From Vandiemenella viatica (Eukaryota; Arthropoda; Insecta; Orthoptera; Morabidae), in assembly GCA_031002005.1 (NCBI GenBank), contig JARYHS010008074.1:178460494-178524493 (forward strand): DNA of 64,000 bases, written 5' to 3'. Within the stretch, counting starts at the first letter, position 1, and every line of letters starts with the position of its first letter. The position numbers and the translations under genes were made by a program. The notes beneath the pieces are model-generated. The model made no database searches. It saw nothing but the letters and a program-made list of their open reading frames with translations, and was not told the origin of the DNA. This document shows, in pieces, positions 45,002 through 55,800 of this stretch.

Positions 45002-45909
45002 TCTTTATATATAAAGATGAATGTATATTTGTTTGTTTGTTTGTTAGTTTGTTCGTTCTGCATACAACAAATCCACAGTTTTCAATCCGATCTCGATGAA
45101 ACTTTGCACACTTATCCCTTGAAACAAGGAGAAAAATACTGTCTACATTTGGTTGAAAAATTATCTGTATAAATAACACATGTTGTCTCATAACTTCGAA
45201 ATACGGCGATAGACAGACACGTTGGATATAGACGTCTCCGTACCGTGTTTCCGTGTAGCGGACTAGCAGCACAGTGGTTAAAGCGCTTGCTTATGAACGT
45301 CGTGGTCTCCTGTTCAAATCTCCGTGGAGGCTAAGATTTAAAAAAATTATTTTTCAACGTAAGAGTCAGGCCTGGGCCGTAGGTTATTCGGATTGAATGT
45401 TAAACTGTAGATATTAGAAAGTTAGGGGTGCAATGCTAGGCAAATCGTAGGTAGTCTTGAAATGTTGTAGGTGTACACTTTTTGACGTTATAATAATCCC
45501 TCAGGTGTTGTTCGCAGTCAGTGTGTGAGTGTGAACCACAGTAATATTATTATAAATACGGAAGTAAGTCTGTCTTTTTGTTACGTTTTGTCGACTAAAT
45601 AGCTATATCGTTGTGATGGAATTTTATAAGGAAATCTGTATGAAGGGCACATGATATTTTTTCCAGTATGATTAACAGTTGTAGTCACGAAATTTTAAGA
45701 CCTTATCGAATGGTGACAGAAATATGTTGGAAACTGATTCTCTTCAAGAGACAGGTTCGACGGTAGAATGATATAGTGTTAGCTTTCCTGTCATATTATT
45801 CCGACTCGATATTGTTTGGGACCAATCCTTCGTTACCAACAACTTTCTATATTTAATTCTGGCAAAAAAATTCTTAATCCACGCGTACGAAGTCGCGGGT
45901 ACGAGCTAG
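45002..45909 (+). mobile_element. Non-autonomous Helitron, 908 bp, with a SINE-B inside
   Basis: The 5' end TCTTTATATATAAAGATGAA follows A45001. The 3' end is a CGCG-tacgaagt-CGCG hairpin then GGTACGAGCTAG, followed by T45910. The last ~25 bp match those of the Helitron ending at 5218. GTTTGTTTGTTTGTTAG follows the 5' end. No Rep/helicase gene. Confidence 0.82.
45245..45430 (+). mobile_element. SINE-B within the Helitron
   Basis: A-box-like TAGCAGCACAGTGGTTAAAG (45264-45283), B-box-like TGTTCAAATCTCC (45311-45323), and the body module with AATGTTAAACTGTAG (45396-45410). The B-box has one extra T relative to consensus. Confidence 0.65.
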
Positions 45910-47188
45910 TATATAAATAAGTAGCTGATCAAATATATACTTGTAAACATAACGGTATCAATTGAACAAAATAATTACAATAAGGATACTATTCCTCCTT
46001 CACGAAGTTATGCATGCGGGTAAACACGTGTTTGAATTCCTCGTTCGGTCAGGTATTTACAAGGCAATCAGCAGATATGACCAGTATTCTCATTTTACGA
46101 ACAGTAACAGGTAGGTAAGTGAAAGCACAGCGAAGACTTTCAACATGATAACGTATGTGGTATTATTGTGAAAATGTATTTTTAATCGTAATAGTTCAGC
46201 CTAGGGACTTAGATGCAAACTGTACCCGACCGAAGTCTTTCGTTGTAAAACTAACGTGATACTTTGCAGTGTCTCAGCCGGCAACGAGCGTTTGAATCGT
46301 ATAAAATTCTGTAAACGCATTACGATATACATATTCGATCCAATAATCTGAAACCTGGAAGATAATGCATCTATCTTAACGGTGCTTCTTAAGGGGGCGA
46401 TTAGTTCATGTGGTAGTGACTTTTTAAATCTCCAATGTTGGAAGGGGAGGGGCGTTAATCATAAGTTTTTTCCCCGGCTCGGAAAAATCGTAGATCCGTC
46501 ACTGCTTCCTAATCTCCCCTAGTCAACAAATTACAATTTCACTTTCAGCTTTGCTGTCGCCGGTCTAATCCAAAGACCTGCTTTTAACAGTGGCTTAAAT
46601 ATTAATATACTTCTTTCCCTCGCACCTTGTCCTTTATGTTGAAACAATATAATGTATTAAATTGACCGTTATACTTGGAAGCAAGAAATGATATGTCGGG
46701 TGGGTACCTGGCCTAATCACTTAGTTTCATGTGATTTTTTTATCCACACGTTGTGACACAGGACCTGAAAGGAAAACATTTTTCTGCTGTGGATGAGGTG
46801 AAAACAGAAACGATGGAGGCGCTGTCCGGCATCACAACAGAAAGTTAAAAAAAAAAAAAATTTGAACGATGGAAGAAAAGACAAGTGTATTAGATTTTTT
46901 TGTAAAAAAAATTGAATAAACAATTTATAAAAAGAAATTCTGGTTACTTTTGGATATTCCTCGGTGTATTAAATACAATAAGAACGTATAGTGATTTTAC
47001 ACCAACACGACAATGATATGTTCGCTGTCAAGCTCTTTATCCATACTATTTTGTATTACAGTTTTTTGAAACGTTTACTGGCTACTTGTACTTATGCGAA
47101 CTCTTACTCCACAAAAAAGAGGGAAAGCGCGTTGCAAACATTTAAGGGCACTCTTCAACGCTAGGTGGTACAATTAACACACTTGTCT
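45910..47188. other. Unassigned
   Basis: AT-rich. There is an A-run at 46846-46860, and a G-rich patch near 46440-46455 followed by CGTAGATCCGTCACTGC, possibly a worn GGATCC-type MITE end. Confidence 0.3.
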
Positions 47189-47345
47189 GGCTCTAATGAC
47201 TTTGCAGACGAGCCGTATAACTCCGTTAAAACACACACATACATATTCTTGTTCATGTCCTGATTCTTGTTAAGCCTGGTGAATCTAACAAGGGCGCTAA
47301 TGACTTCGCTGTCGACGTACTTAAGGCCAAAACTACAACTGACTC
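47189..47345 (+). repeat. Two LINE 3'-tail scraps in tandem
   Basis: First: GGCTC/GAGCC stem (47189-47193, 47210-47214) around TAATGACTTTGCAGAC, then TATAACTCCGTTAAAAC and an AC run. Second: AGGGCGC + TAATGACTTCGCTGTCGAC (47291-47316), then TTAAGGCCAAAACTACAAC, with a partly decayed right stem. Both match the 3' terminus of the LINE at 24250-30196. Confidence 0.75.
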
Positions 47346-47600
47346 TAACAAGAAATGTAAAATAGAATATGTAACCTAACTTTTTTCTGTTCTTTTATTG
47401 CGTCTTCTAAGTTCAAGCAGAATATCAAGAAAGGTTGACCATATTTGCTAGTATTTTACGATTAATAACGGTTGGAGCGCTTTTGTAAACTATAAATTAT
47501 TCTTCTACCTTGGTAGTTCAGTTCTGATTCTGCTTTAAAATATAATATTAATAACAAATCGTATGGCGTTACTGGCCGGGGAATTTTACCGAGTGCAAGG

Positions 47601-47632
47601 GACCCACAGTTTAATGTGGAATCCGAACAACG
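47601..47632 (-). repeat. SINE-B body module, minus strand
   Basis: Reverse complement gives TTGTTCGGATTCC then ACATTAAACTGTGGGTCCC. No head is seen nearby. Confidence 0.6.
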
Positions 47633-49084
47633 GAATCGTTCTGGCGTACTTCACATCACACTAGAAGCTGTGCCAGAGGTGAATATCTCGGCAACTATTG
47701 TACATGGAGAGTGTGCACAATTTGATATGTGCTGGGGAAAGGATTATATTAACTGTCCATTCAGAACGAATGGGCTCCTGCTCAGACAAGCCGATTTGGG
47801 GTTAGTTGCTGTTGTTTCTGTTTTAATTTGGGCATAAAAAACTGAACTAAAGAAATTATTTTTAAAGTGTGGTTTGATTTATTGTAGGCTCTAGATAACA
47901 GACCATTAAACCTAAAGAACTAAGACCTTCTTTAACACTTTCAAATGCGCAGCAATTCGAGTAATTCACAAAAATTCAAATATGCTAATATAAAACTTAT
48001 ATAAGACATGAGATGTAATAGCAATTTCAGTGGAAAGAAACACATCGGTCGAGTCAGTAAAAATAAATCTCGACCTATGCTAATATAAAACTTATGCAGA
48101 GATGTCCAGTCCTACCAAAGATAGAAGCAACAGAAATGCCTCTTTCTATACACCAGGAACTTCTCATAAACAAATACCTCATCCGCATCTTTGCAATAAA
48201 GGAACATCCTTTACAAAAGAAGCTGTCACTAGAGAACAGAAGACTCAAAGAGAACAGATCATCGCCAATGAGAATAATGCCCTACTATCAAAAGGATACA
48301 AGGAATAGATAAAGATCAAACCACTCATATTAAAAAGCCACGCTATTAAAGGCTTCCTGTATCCATATGAGCTTCAGTTTTTAAAACTTCATGTATATTA
48401 TTTACTAGAATATATCACCAGTAGTAACAATATTAATGAAGCAATTTCACATTCTCTATACAAAACATGGCCTAACTACATTTATATTTACAGGGACGGG
48501 GACGCCTCCAAAACTTTGGAAGGAGTTGGGCATGTTTATTATTGCCCACATACCAACGAGTACTGACAAATATTACTACCTGCAGAGACATCCATTTACA
48601 AAGCGGAAACTCTAGCTATCTGCGTAACAATCAAGTATTTGTTAGACAAGCATTTCCCAAAAATCTTAGTACTTACTGACACTGAGAGTGCTCTCCAGAA
48701 ATTACAGAACCCAGCATGGAATAAAAAGATGCACCAATATCTTTATGAAATTATTAGACTAGTGTCAGAAGCCCATTTAGACAGCATACAAATACACTTT
48801 CTCTGGATCAAAGGCCATATAGAAGTACTGCATAATGAAATCGCCGACCAGCTGGCGAAACTGAGCACCAACGAAGGGTACTTTGCAGGCATCTAGCTAC
48901 CTTGGAGGGATTTTATCCCGCTAGTCACTAGAAAGCCATACCTTCAGTGGAATGAAGACTGGTCCAGGACGCAGCTACTCAGCGGAAAACACTATGCAGT
49001 AATACAACCAACAATACCAAAGACACCGTGGTTTACAGAACACCATGGACGCATAACTATTATTACGATGAGCTCGGTTGTTAT

Positions 49085-49444
49085 CAGGGGAGTATCCAGA
49101 ATTTTAGTTTGGGAGGAACCCACCGAGCGTGGTGGGTGAACGGTTAACATTATAGCCTCGCATTCGGGAGGACGCGGGTTCGAATCCCCGTCCAGGCATC
49201 CAGATTTGATTTCCATGGTTTCCCTATATCACTCCAGGCGAATGCCGGGATGCTTCTTTCAAAAAGGATATGGTCGAATTCCTTCCCGTTCCTTGTCCCG
49301 CCTCTAATGACCTTAGCCGTCGACGAGGCGAAAAGCAATAAGTAAAAAAAATGAAGGGGGGGGTGTGGGAGTAGATTTTGGTTTGGGGGGGGGCTTGAGC
49401 CCCATAGCCCCCCTCCCCCACCTTGGATCCTGAATCAGCCACTG
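49085..49444. mobile_element. GGATCC-type MITE, copy 3, carrying a SINE-A
   Basis: Left end CAGGGGAGTATCCAG and right end GGATCCTGAATCAGCCACTG. Flanks GTTGTTAT (49077-49084) and GTTGTTAC (49445-49452) fit an 8-bp TSD with one change. The typical TTTTGGTTTGGGGGG is at 49376-49391. A SINE-A occupies 49121-49351. The MITE interrupts the I-type LINE between RNase H and the zinc motif. Confidence 0.82.
49121..49351 (+). mobile_element. SINE-A, the most complete copy
   Basis: tRNA-like head from CACCGAGCGTGGTGGGTGAA, perfect B-box GGTTCGAATCC (49177-49187), body, and the 3' hairpin CGCCTC (49299-49304) / GAGGCG (49325-49330) around TAATGACCTTAGCCGTCGAC, then an A-rich tail. The B-box quality shows retained pol III promoter structure. 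Confidence 0.92.
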
Positions 49445-50059
49445 GTTGTTACTCACACCATTTACCCCCCCCCCCCCCCCCGCCTCCTGATAATAGAATC
49501 ACCGATGTGCACCTGCGATAAAGAGTTTTCCGATCTCAACCACATCAAGCTCTCCTGTTCGCGGTACCAGGAACAGCGCAAGCGATTCTACGTACAGGTG
49601 CCTAGAACAGCTATCTGTCAGATTCTCAGCGAATGTTACTATCATTTTGCAATAAAAAATGTAGTTTTATAATGCAATTATCAGCTTCCTCAAAGATACC
49701 GAAATGAAGATATGAACCCACAACAGGTTACAAGAAAAATAGGACAATCATGTGATAATGTTAAATGCTGACTAAATGGTTTAGACCAAAGAAAAAAACA
49801 TCAATTTGTCTACATACATACACGTTAGTCGAGTTGGTAAAAATAATTCTAGGCGGATAAACCTTTCATTTCTCTTTCCACAATTTGGGGACGGCTTCAG
49901 CAAAACAAGAAACTTTGAGCTTTGACAGTGTTACAACAATCACAGTAAACTACGAGACAGAGATCTGGTTTCCTGTCGAAAGAACTGAACTGTAAATAAG
50001 AGCATGTAGTTCAATAATACCATTTGATCCCACAATCATCTTTCGGTGTTATCTTTAAT

Positions 50060-50330
50060 TTGATGATTTTATTTTAGTGGAGTATACGCTCTGGTGGCAA
50101 TTTTTCCTTTACACTTACTTTGCATTTCACAAACATTTATTATAAATTCTGTCAGTGTTTGAGGTAAGTTATTCAGCAGATTACACGATAGTCATTGCAG
50201 TCCCTGATTGCCTTCACTACCAAAAAAAAGTTTCCTAATTCTCTTCGTCTTTACTCTAGTACCAGTTCATGAGTATGGTTATCTCTTTCCTTTTAAATAC
50301 TACAGCTAATTCATCAGACCTCTTCGCCGA
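50060..50330 (-). pseudogene. CR1-like LINE 3' end scrap
   Basis: CTCTGGTGGCAATTTTTCC and the following CACAAACATTTATTATAAAT, AGTCCCTGATTGCC match the 61225-61400 region of copy B (CTCTGGTGGCAATTTCCC, ATTCCAATCCCTGACACCC) on the same strand. Confidence 0.7.
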
Positions 50331-50589
50331 TAAACTAATGTTTGTGGAAATTGAAACATCCAGGAAGAATGATCTGAATCATTCCAAAATTTGAGGCTGT
50401 GTAAGTGATTAAGATTGAAGAGAGATGGCATGCACGTAGGCCCAGCAGGATCCTCTTTTTTGTGACCGGACAGGTAAATGTAATGCTTCACTCAGTTGGT
50501 GTAGAACAGTCAAATGAAGGGGTAGAAACGTGCGAGAGAGTGTCGGTATGCGCCGTCGGTGTCAAAGGGAACAGTAATCATCACGTGAG

Positions 50590-51530
50590 TTATAACACGG
50601 CAGAATAATTGGTCTCCGGGAAACAAGTTTGTCGCACCGTGGCATTCCTGCTCGTGTACTACGCGCTGCTGCGACAATGATTCGCGTCTGCAACCAGTGG
50701 ATAGAAGAAGGTTGTGCTTTGCGAATAGCGAATACCACAATGCGGGATAGCCACGATATTGTCCGTATGACCGTAGCCGTCAAAACAGCTTCATCCACAG
50801 AGTTGGATCGACGTTGGACCTCTGGAACGGATGTGGACATTTTTGCTGAAGGCTGGACTGGTATCAAGCATTACATTGCGTCGGCTTCCATTGAACAGAC
50901 ACCACCAACGTCTGAGACTGCAATGGGCACGTGTGACGTGAACCTTGTACTGGCATGCTGAGTGACAAAAACTGATTTTTCCGGACGAGTCCGTTTCAAT
51001 TTGTGCTACCGTCGTGGTCACGAACTAGTTAGACGCTATCGAGGTGAACGAAATTGGCCAAACTGCATTGACAAGTGGCACAGCGCATAAACGCGAAGTG
51101 CGATATGGCTATAAACGTGAACTCGCCTCTTACATATTGAAGGAACTCTGAATTGCAACCACTACATAAAGGAGGTTTCAGAACCCGAAGTACCGCCATT
51201 CCTACATGGAGCTCCACATGCCATATTTCAGCAGAGCAATACCCGGCCACATCTGGCGAGGGACGTGCAAACCTTCTTCGAAGAACGACGGGTACCCTGC
51301 CCTGTACGTTCAGCTTACATATTGCCCTTTGAACATGTCTGGGTTATGTTCGCTCTGGTCTTCCTAAATCACTGTCGATGCTTTGTGGATGCGCCTTCAA
51401 ATCTTGTGGCAGCATATTCCTCAGCAACATTTGCAGGCTCTCTTTGATTCCATTCCATAACGTCTAGAGGCTCTACCTGCAGCACGTGGACCGTACTGGA
51501 TTCTCACGGTCACAGTGCATGTACATCCTG
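50590..51530 (+). pseudogene. Tc1-like transposase, decayed
   Basis: The N-terminal HTH region reads GRIIGLRETSLSHRGIPARV...IRVCNQWIEEG (50597-50720). Shifted frames then give the RRWTSGTDVDI, TPPTSETAMGTCDVN, and RRYRGERNWPNCI regions. The late catalytic region reads PFLHGAPHAIFQQSNTRPHL, ARDVQTFFEERRVPC, and a damaged FEHVW where Tc1 proteins have S-P-I-E-H-V-W. The first catalytic Asp region is shifted. No TIRs were found by eye. An ancient inactive Tc1-like copy. Confidence 0.8.
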
Positions 51531-52278
51531 TAATTCTAATTATTTTTGTGTTGTTATGTCCCTAATCTGGGGAATAAATTTAGTTGTAATCATATGTCTT
51601 CCCTTTTGGTTTTACAATTTTCACAAACAGTAGTGTATGTATGATATTATCCAAGCACTCTGATTACGTGCCTCCTGTCTTCCAGTGATTCCCAAACTCT
51701 TACACAATATGTTAATAACATGCTGAGAAGTGAAAATGAAAGAATCAAATGCTCGTAAATTTGTCACCAAATTTTTTCTCAGTATGCATTTAACTACGTA
51801 TAATGACTTAAATAACTTTATTTTCATTGCCAATAGTTAGCTAATTTAAACTTTTCTGTTTTTTCCAGGAAGGCAGCGATAATTCCAAGAAGAATTTGAA
51901 TGCTAAGAACAAATTATGAAGCAAGCAACAACTGATATGCTTGAGTAGAAAAAAATCATTGAGATTTTCTTAAAAAAGAGTTGTGAATATTTTTCAACGT
52001 AGACGTTACTGGTCTCAGAAGTTAAGAAATGTCAAAAATTCCCTCAGTTATGACTACCAATCATTTTTGGTTGTAGTTTTAGTTCAGTAAACACCGATGG
52101 CTCTCATAGAAGATTGCTTGTAGGAAACTTCTGTGTGAAATCCTAAGTGATGCTTATCTTCTCCTGCACTGAACTTAACATGTTATGTGAAAAGACATCA
52201 TTGGCCTTTGCAGCAGAAACTGTTCTGAAAATAGTTAAACTGGTAATATAATCTGTACATCTATGGTGAAGACAAGTT
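51531..52278. other. Region 5' of the CUB gene
   Basis: No transposon recognised. A possible acceptor TTTGCAG at about 52207-52213 could start the exon that contains the ATG, giving a leader of about 65 nt. No clear TATA box or initiator is assignable. Confidence 0.35.
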
Positions 52279-52444
52279 ATGGGCCGATACGCAGCATTGC
52301 TGCTGGTGTCGGTCTTTTCGTTTGTCTTATTACTCATGACAGAGCAGTGGGTAAACGCAACTTTGTATCTACCTGGCAGTGTGCATCGGAACTACAGTTT
52401 GACTGAATACAAGCGCCGTTTAGTTCATCGAAAACTTGCCAAAT
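52279..52444 (+). CDS. Secreted CUB-domain protein, coding exon 1 (signal peptide)
   Basis: The ATG at 52279 opens a signal peptide: MGRYAALLL then a V/S/F/L-rich core to about residue 20, with probable cleavage near VNA|T (about residue 27). A basic linker follows (YKRRLVHRKLAK). The exon ends in phase 1 at a consensus donor GTGAGT (52445), and joins exon 2 to give ...KLAKLLSLLTVVRF. This length and order (signal peptide, short basic linker, Cys-rich segment, CUB) fits a family of uncharacterised secreted arthropod CUB proteins. Whether an untranslated exon lies upstream is unknown. Assignment depends on joining with the next exon. Confidence 0.75.
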
Positions 52445-52984
52445 GTGAGTACTTTGTTATTTAAGTATTTTACTCATTCATGTGTCCATAAAAATTAAGC
52501 TGGTACATTAAATTTGCTCTTCATTATCAAGAATTGCTCTGTTGGTTCAGTGTTAAACTGCCTGGCTGTATTTGGACATGTCGCCAATTCGAAATCCGGT
52601 TTTGGAAGGAATTTTTAATGGTATTTAACCTGACCTCCACTCTTGCTGCATTGCTAAAGAATAGGATGTACGGGGAATAGCTTAGTGGAGCAAGATGATT
52701 AGCTCGATTGACGATGGCTACCAGAGACATCTGTACATCGCCATCGCACAGTCGAAGAAAGTCCCATCTACACACAAGAGACATATCGCTGTCTTCTAAT
52801 GCATCTAATAATGTATCTAATAAATTAGTGTCGCATATCAAGAAGACAGCTGTTTTTGTCAGGTAAAATTACCATAGGACATATTCAGCTACCGATACTA
52901 TTTAGGACTCACTGGGAGATGGAAAGCTGATGAAAAGACTGATAAAGGGGAGGGGAGATTTAATACAACGCATACCTTGGCTAT

Positions 52985-53100
52985 GAAGTTAATTGTGGAT
53001 GTGTAGCATAATTTCAGGCGTAAGAGAGTGGGAAAGTTTTCATTTATAAGTAGTGGAGTTACGCGCTGGAAATCGTTGAGCTTTAAAATAACTGAAAGAA
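52985..53100 (+). pseudogene. CR1-like LINE C-terminal scrap in intron 1
   Basis: TTTCAGGCGTAAGAGAGTGG then GAAAGTTTTCATTTATAAGT encodes DFRRKRVGKFSF, matching DFRHQGVGRFSF of copy B. Short and 5'-truncated. Confidence 0.6.
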
Positions 53101-53178
53101 AAAATGCCCTTAACTAGGTGGTTTGGAAAATTACCTCGGGCGAGTAAGTTCCATCATAGTTGACAATAACAGTAAGAT

Positions 53179-53369
53179 CAGGGGCGGATCCAGGGGGGGG
53201 GGGGCTAGGGGGCTAGCCCTCCCACCCCAAAAGTACCTAGGTCCATCTCCGACATTATAATTTTGAAGACCTTCCCCCCCCCGTCCAAAATCCACTCAAG
53301 TCAAGCCCCCACCCCAAACCAAAGTCCGCTCAAGCCCCTCCCAAAACCAAAATCCTGGATCCGCCCCTG
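53179..53369. mobile_element. GGATCC-type MITE, copy 4, with perfect TSD (intron 1)
   Basis: Perfect 16-bp TIRs CAGGGGCGGATCCAGG / CCTGGATCCGCCCCTG and a perfect 8-bp duplication AGTAAGAT at 53171-53178 and 53370-53377. The interior is C-run/G-run rich. The cleanest and probably the youngest copy of the family here. Confidence 0.96.
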
Positions 53370-53642
53370 AGTAAGATATTGTAGTAAAACATACATCAAA
53401 CGATCATACAACACATAACACAGTATAATTTAAGAAACTTAAAGTTGTAAACTTAGTGAGTAGATATCTCATATCCCTTGTTCAAATTTCAAAAAAAGGT
53501 ATGGTTTATAAAGGTGAAATAAGGAATTTACTGCATCCGCAAAACATTTGTTTGTGAACTGAATCGGAGCACATGCAAAATAATCATAACGTGCATCCCG
53601 CTTTGGTTAGGAACTTTTTATCAGCTTTGGTATGACGTTCTG

Positions 53643-53673
53643 AGGTTCAGATTCAACCTTAAACTATGGGTCC
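53643..53673 (+). repeat. SINE-B body module (intron 1)
   Basis: AGGTTCAGATTCAACCTTAA then ACTATGGGTCC, a diverged copy of the module, in a tRNA-head-less context. Confidence 0.5.
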
Positions 53674-54334
53674 AGCTACAGCAGCAGCTCAGTGCGCAGC
53701 TCTATCTCCAGCTCATAAAAGCTTCAGGATTTGAGTGCCCTTGTGGCTTAGATTGTTCAGACCTACCTCAGCTGGAGTTTCAAGGCTCTTAAAACAGACC
53801 CTCACCCATTTAGTAATGTGAAGTGCGCTCGGGCGCTGCGTGGTTAGGATTGTACGTGAGGTTATAGTTACTTGCTACGACAGAAATTGATTGCGCAGTC
53901 AGTAAGAAACTATGTCATTATTACTATTTTTATTGTGAGTGGTTTCCCATCACTTGTTATCAATATAAATACCTTTTTGCTTAAGGTTGTTTTTAAGATT
54001 ATTTTTTGCGGTTCCGGGTTTAGTTACTGACTTCTTTCCCCCACTAGCACTTCATCGTGTTTGATTTCATCTAATTTTCTAGTGATGGGTTTCTTTAGTC
54101 ACTTATTTCAGACAAGCACAGTGATTATTTGTTCCAGTTAATGCTGTGTCTACATTTACTTCATTTTTCAGTTACGACGTCTAGGTCTTTAATGTTTTTC
54201 GGAAGGCACATTACGACTAATTGGATTCTGTGGTACCGGCTGTGAAAATTGTATCTCGTCTGTAACGATACCGCTATGAGTAGCTGGCTACAGTAATAAG
54301 AAACATTAACTTACACCTTTTTTTCCGTTTGCAG

Positions 54335-54487
54335 TGCTGAGCTTACTGACTGTGGTACGTTTCGACAACAGTCCTTGTGTGACGCCGCACGGAGTGGCTG
54401 GAACTTGCTACCACCGCCTCGAGTGTGCCAACAGGGGCGGTGCAGCCAGCGGTGTCTGCGCCAGGGGCTTCGGAGTCTGCTGTTACT
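54335..54487 (+). CDS. CUB-domain protein, exon 2 (Cys-rich segment)
   Basis: The acceptor TTTGCAG precedes 54335. In phase 1 from exon 1 it reads LSLLTVVRFDNSPC, then GTCYHRLECANRGGAASGVC and GFGVCCY. Six cysteines, with a terminal CC, form the compact module that precedes the CUB domain in this arthropod family. The exon ends in phase 1 before GTCAGA (54488), a weak donor, but the phase and the next exon (CCYFVRTCG) agree with the family. Reading through instead gives a stop within 28 codons. GC content is well above the flanks, as expected of conserved coding sequence. Confidence 0.88.
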
Positions 54488-55594
54488 GTCAGATGAGCTT
54501 CTTTCTCTCTCAAGTAATCTGTAGTGTAGACAGTGCCTTACGCACATCGAGGGATGCTTGTGTTGTCTAAAACAAACAAGTCTAGTCATTATGATGCGCA
54601 GAAACAATCTATCTTTTGCAATGGAGGCTTGTGCGACCGGTAGATTTCTCACGCTCCCGGTATGGTGCTGCGTCCTATTAAAGGTTAATTGTGCTCAGTA
54701 GAGAGCGTAAAACACATCGAAGTGCTGTTTTACCCTTGAAGACCGAAAAAGTTCGGGACGCGCCACTATCCGAGAACACTGAAATCATAATCTCTTTTTT
54801 CATTCAAAAAATAAAAATTCAACTGCGGTTGCTAAAGCGGCAGGAGTTACTAGACACAGCGACTAAGGTTTGCAATCGCGCAAAGTTTACAATCCAGCGG
54901 GATTTTTTCGTGATTTGCGCCAATCCCGTGAGATTGGTGCTTACAGTTTTTCATCGCATATTTACATAGTTATTTAAAGTGCTAACAAACTAAATAATAA
55001 ACATCTGTTAATTAAATTAATAAATCTATTTAAATGAAAAAATTAACAGTTAAAAATATATTAATTGGCAAAATGACATTAAATGTTTTTACCCTGTATT
55101 AAGAATATTTCGAGCTTTACATTTTAAAAAATCTAAACCAATTTTTAAACAAATAATCAAAAAATTCAAAATATTCAGTTTAGGTCATATTATGTACCTT
55201 ACAATAAGTCATATCAGTTTGAAAACATAGTTTGCTTAATGGCCAAGTACCAGAGTTTTTCTTCTTATTATTATTATTTTAAATAAACGATCTATAACAC
55301 CGAGGGAAAGTGAAGTCAATATACTCTGTAAAGTGTAGACTTGGCTCAGAACAAAATCTCATAACTTTTTGTCACTGCATAATCACGAAACTTTGTCTAT
55401 TTTTACAATAATTGTTTTTGTGGCATTCATTATTATGTCTCCCGATTTCTTAATTGATCTATTAGTTGATTCATTGTTATTTCAAGAAACTACTCACCAA
55501 GACGAAAACTATCGAGAATTTCAGTTATACTTTAAGTGTCATAATTAATTTTTTAAGTAAGAAAGGAGACTTTCTCAGCGTATAATTGCAATCA
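54488..55594. other. Intron 2, first part, unassigned
   Basis: AT-rich intronic sequence without recognisable elements. Confidence 0.35.
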
Positions 55595-55800
55595 TGTCCT
55601 CACGGGTGTACCGCCGGATTACGTTGTAAAAATACGAAATTTCACAAATCAAATTTTCAGCCGCAAATAAAGGAGGTTGTCACAGTTACTTCATCTGCAA
55701 ATACATTTTACGTTAAATGAAGTCTTCTCGGGTGTACCGCCGGATAGTGTTTTGGAAACACGATATTTCGACGACTAGCTCCGTCGTCTTCATCAGGTGT
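55595..55800 (-). repeat. Two related repeat units, possibly Penelope-like, with a hammerhead-like core
   Basis: The minus-strand phrase ATCCGGCGGTACACCCG occurs twice (ending near 55602 and 55731), each preceded by GAAA and a GTGTTT/AACAC-type hairpin. In the right unit, CTGATGA (55796-55790), stem GACGAC/GTCGTC (55788-55783, 55775-55770) and GAAA (55769-55766) occur in the order of a hammerhead core, with one extra A. A third relative is at 60700-60785. Confidence 0.5.

Larger units (their letters stand above)
48093..49800 (+). pseudogene. I-type LINE, end of RT, RNase H and C-terminal zinc motif, decayed
   Basis: Across 48485-48895 a nearly continuous frame reads YIYRDGDASKTLEGVGH (first acidic position), an AETLAI segment, LVLTDTESALQKLQ and FLWIKGHIEVLHNEIADQLAK (last Asp), the RNase H D-E-D-D order. 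Upstream (48093-48485) is the RT-RNase H connector. After an insertion at 49085-49444 the C-terminal motif CTCDKEFSDLNHIKLSC appears near 49509-49560. It has one in-frame stop in the RNase H and other shifts. The element is related to, but clearly distinct from, the LINE at 24250. Confidence 0.82.

Noticed and set aside
14490..49187. tRNA genes at the A-box/B-box sites
   Set aside because: The heads are followed by SINE bodies and tails, the cloverleafs are imperfect, and several copies are truncated. They are SINEs, not tRNA genes.
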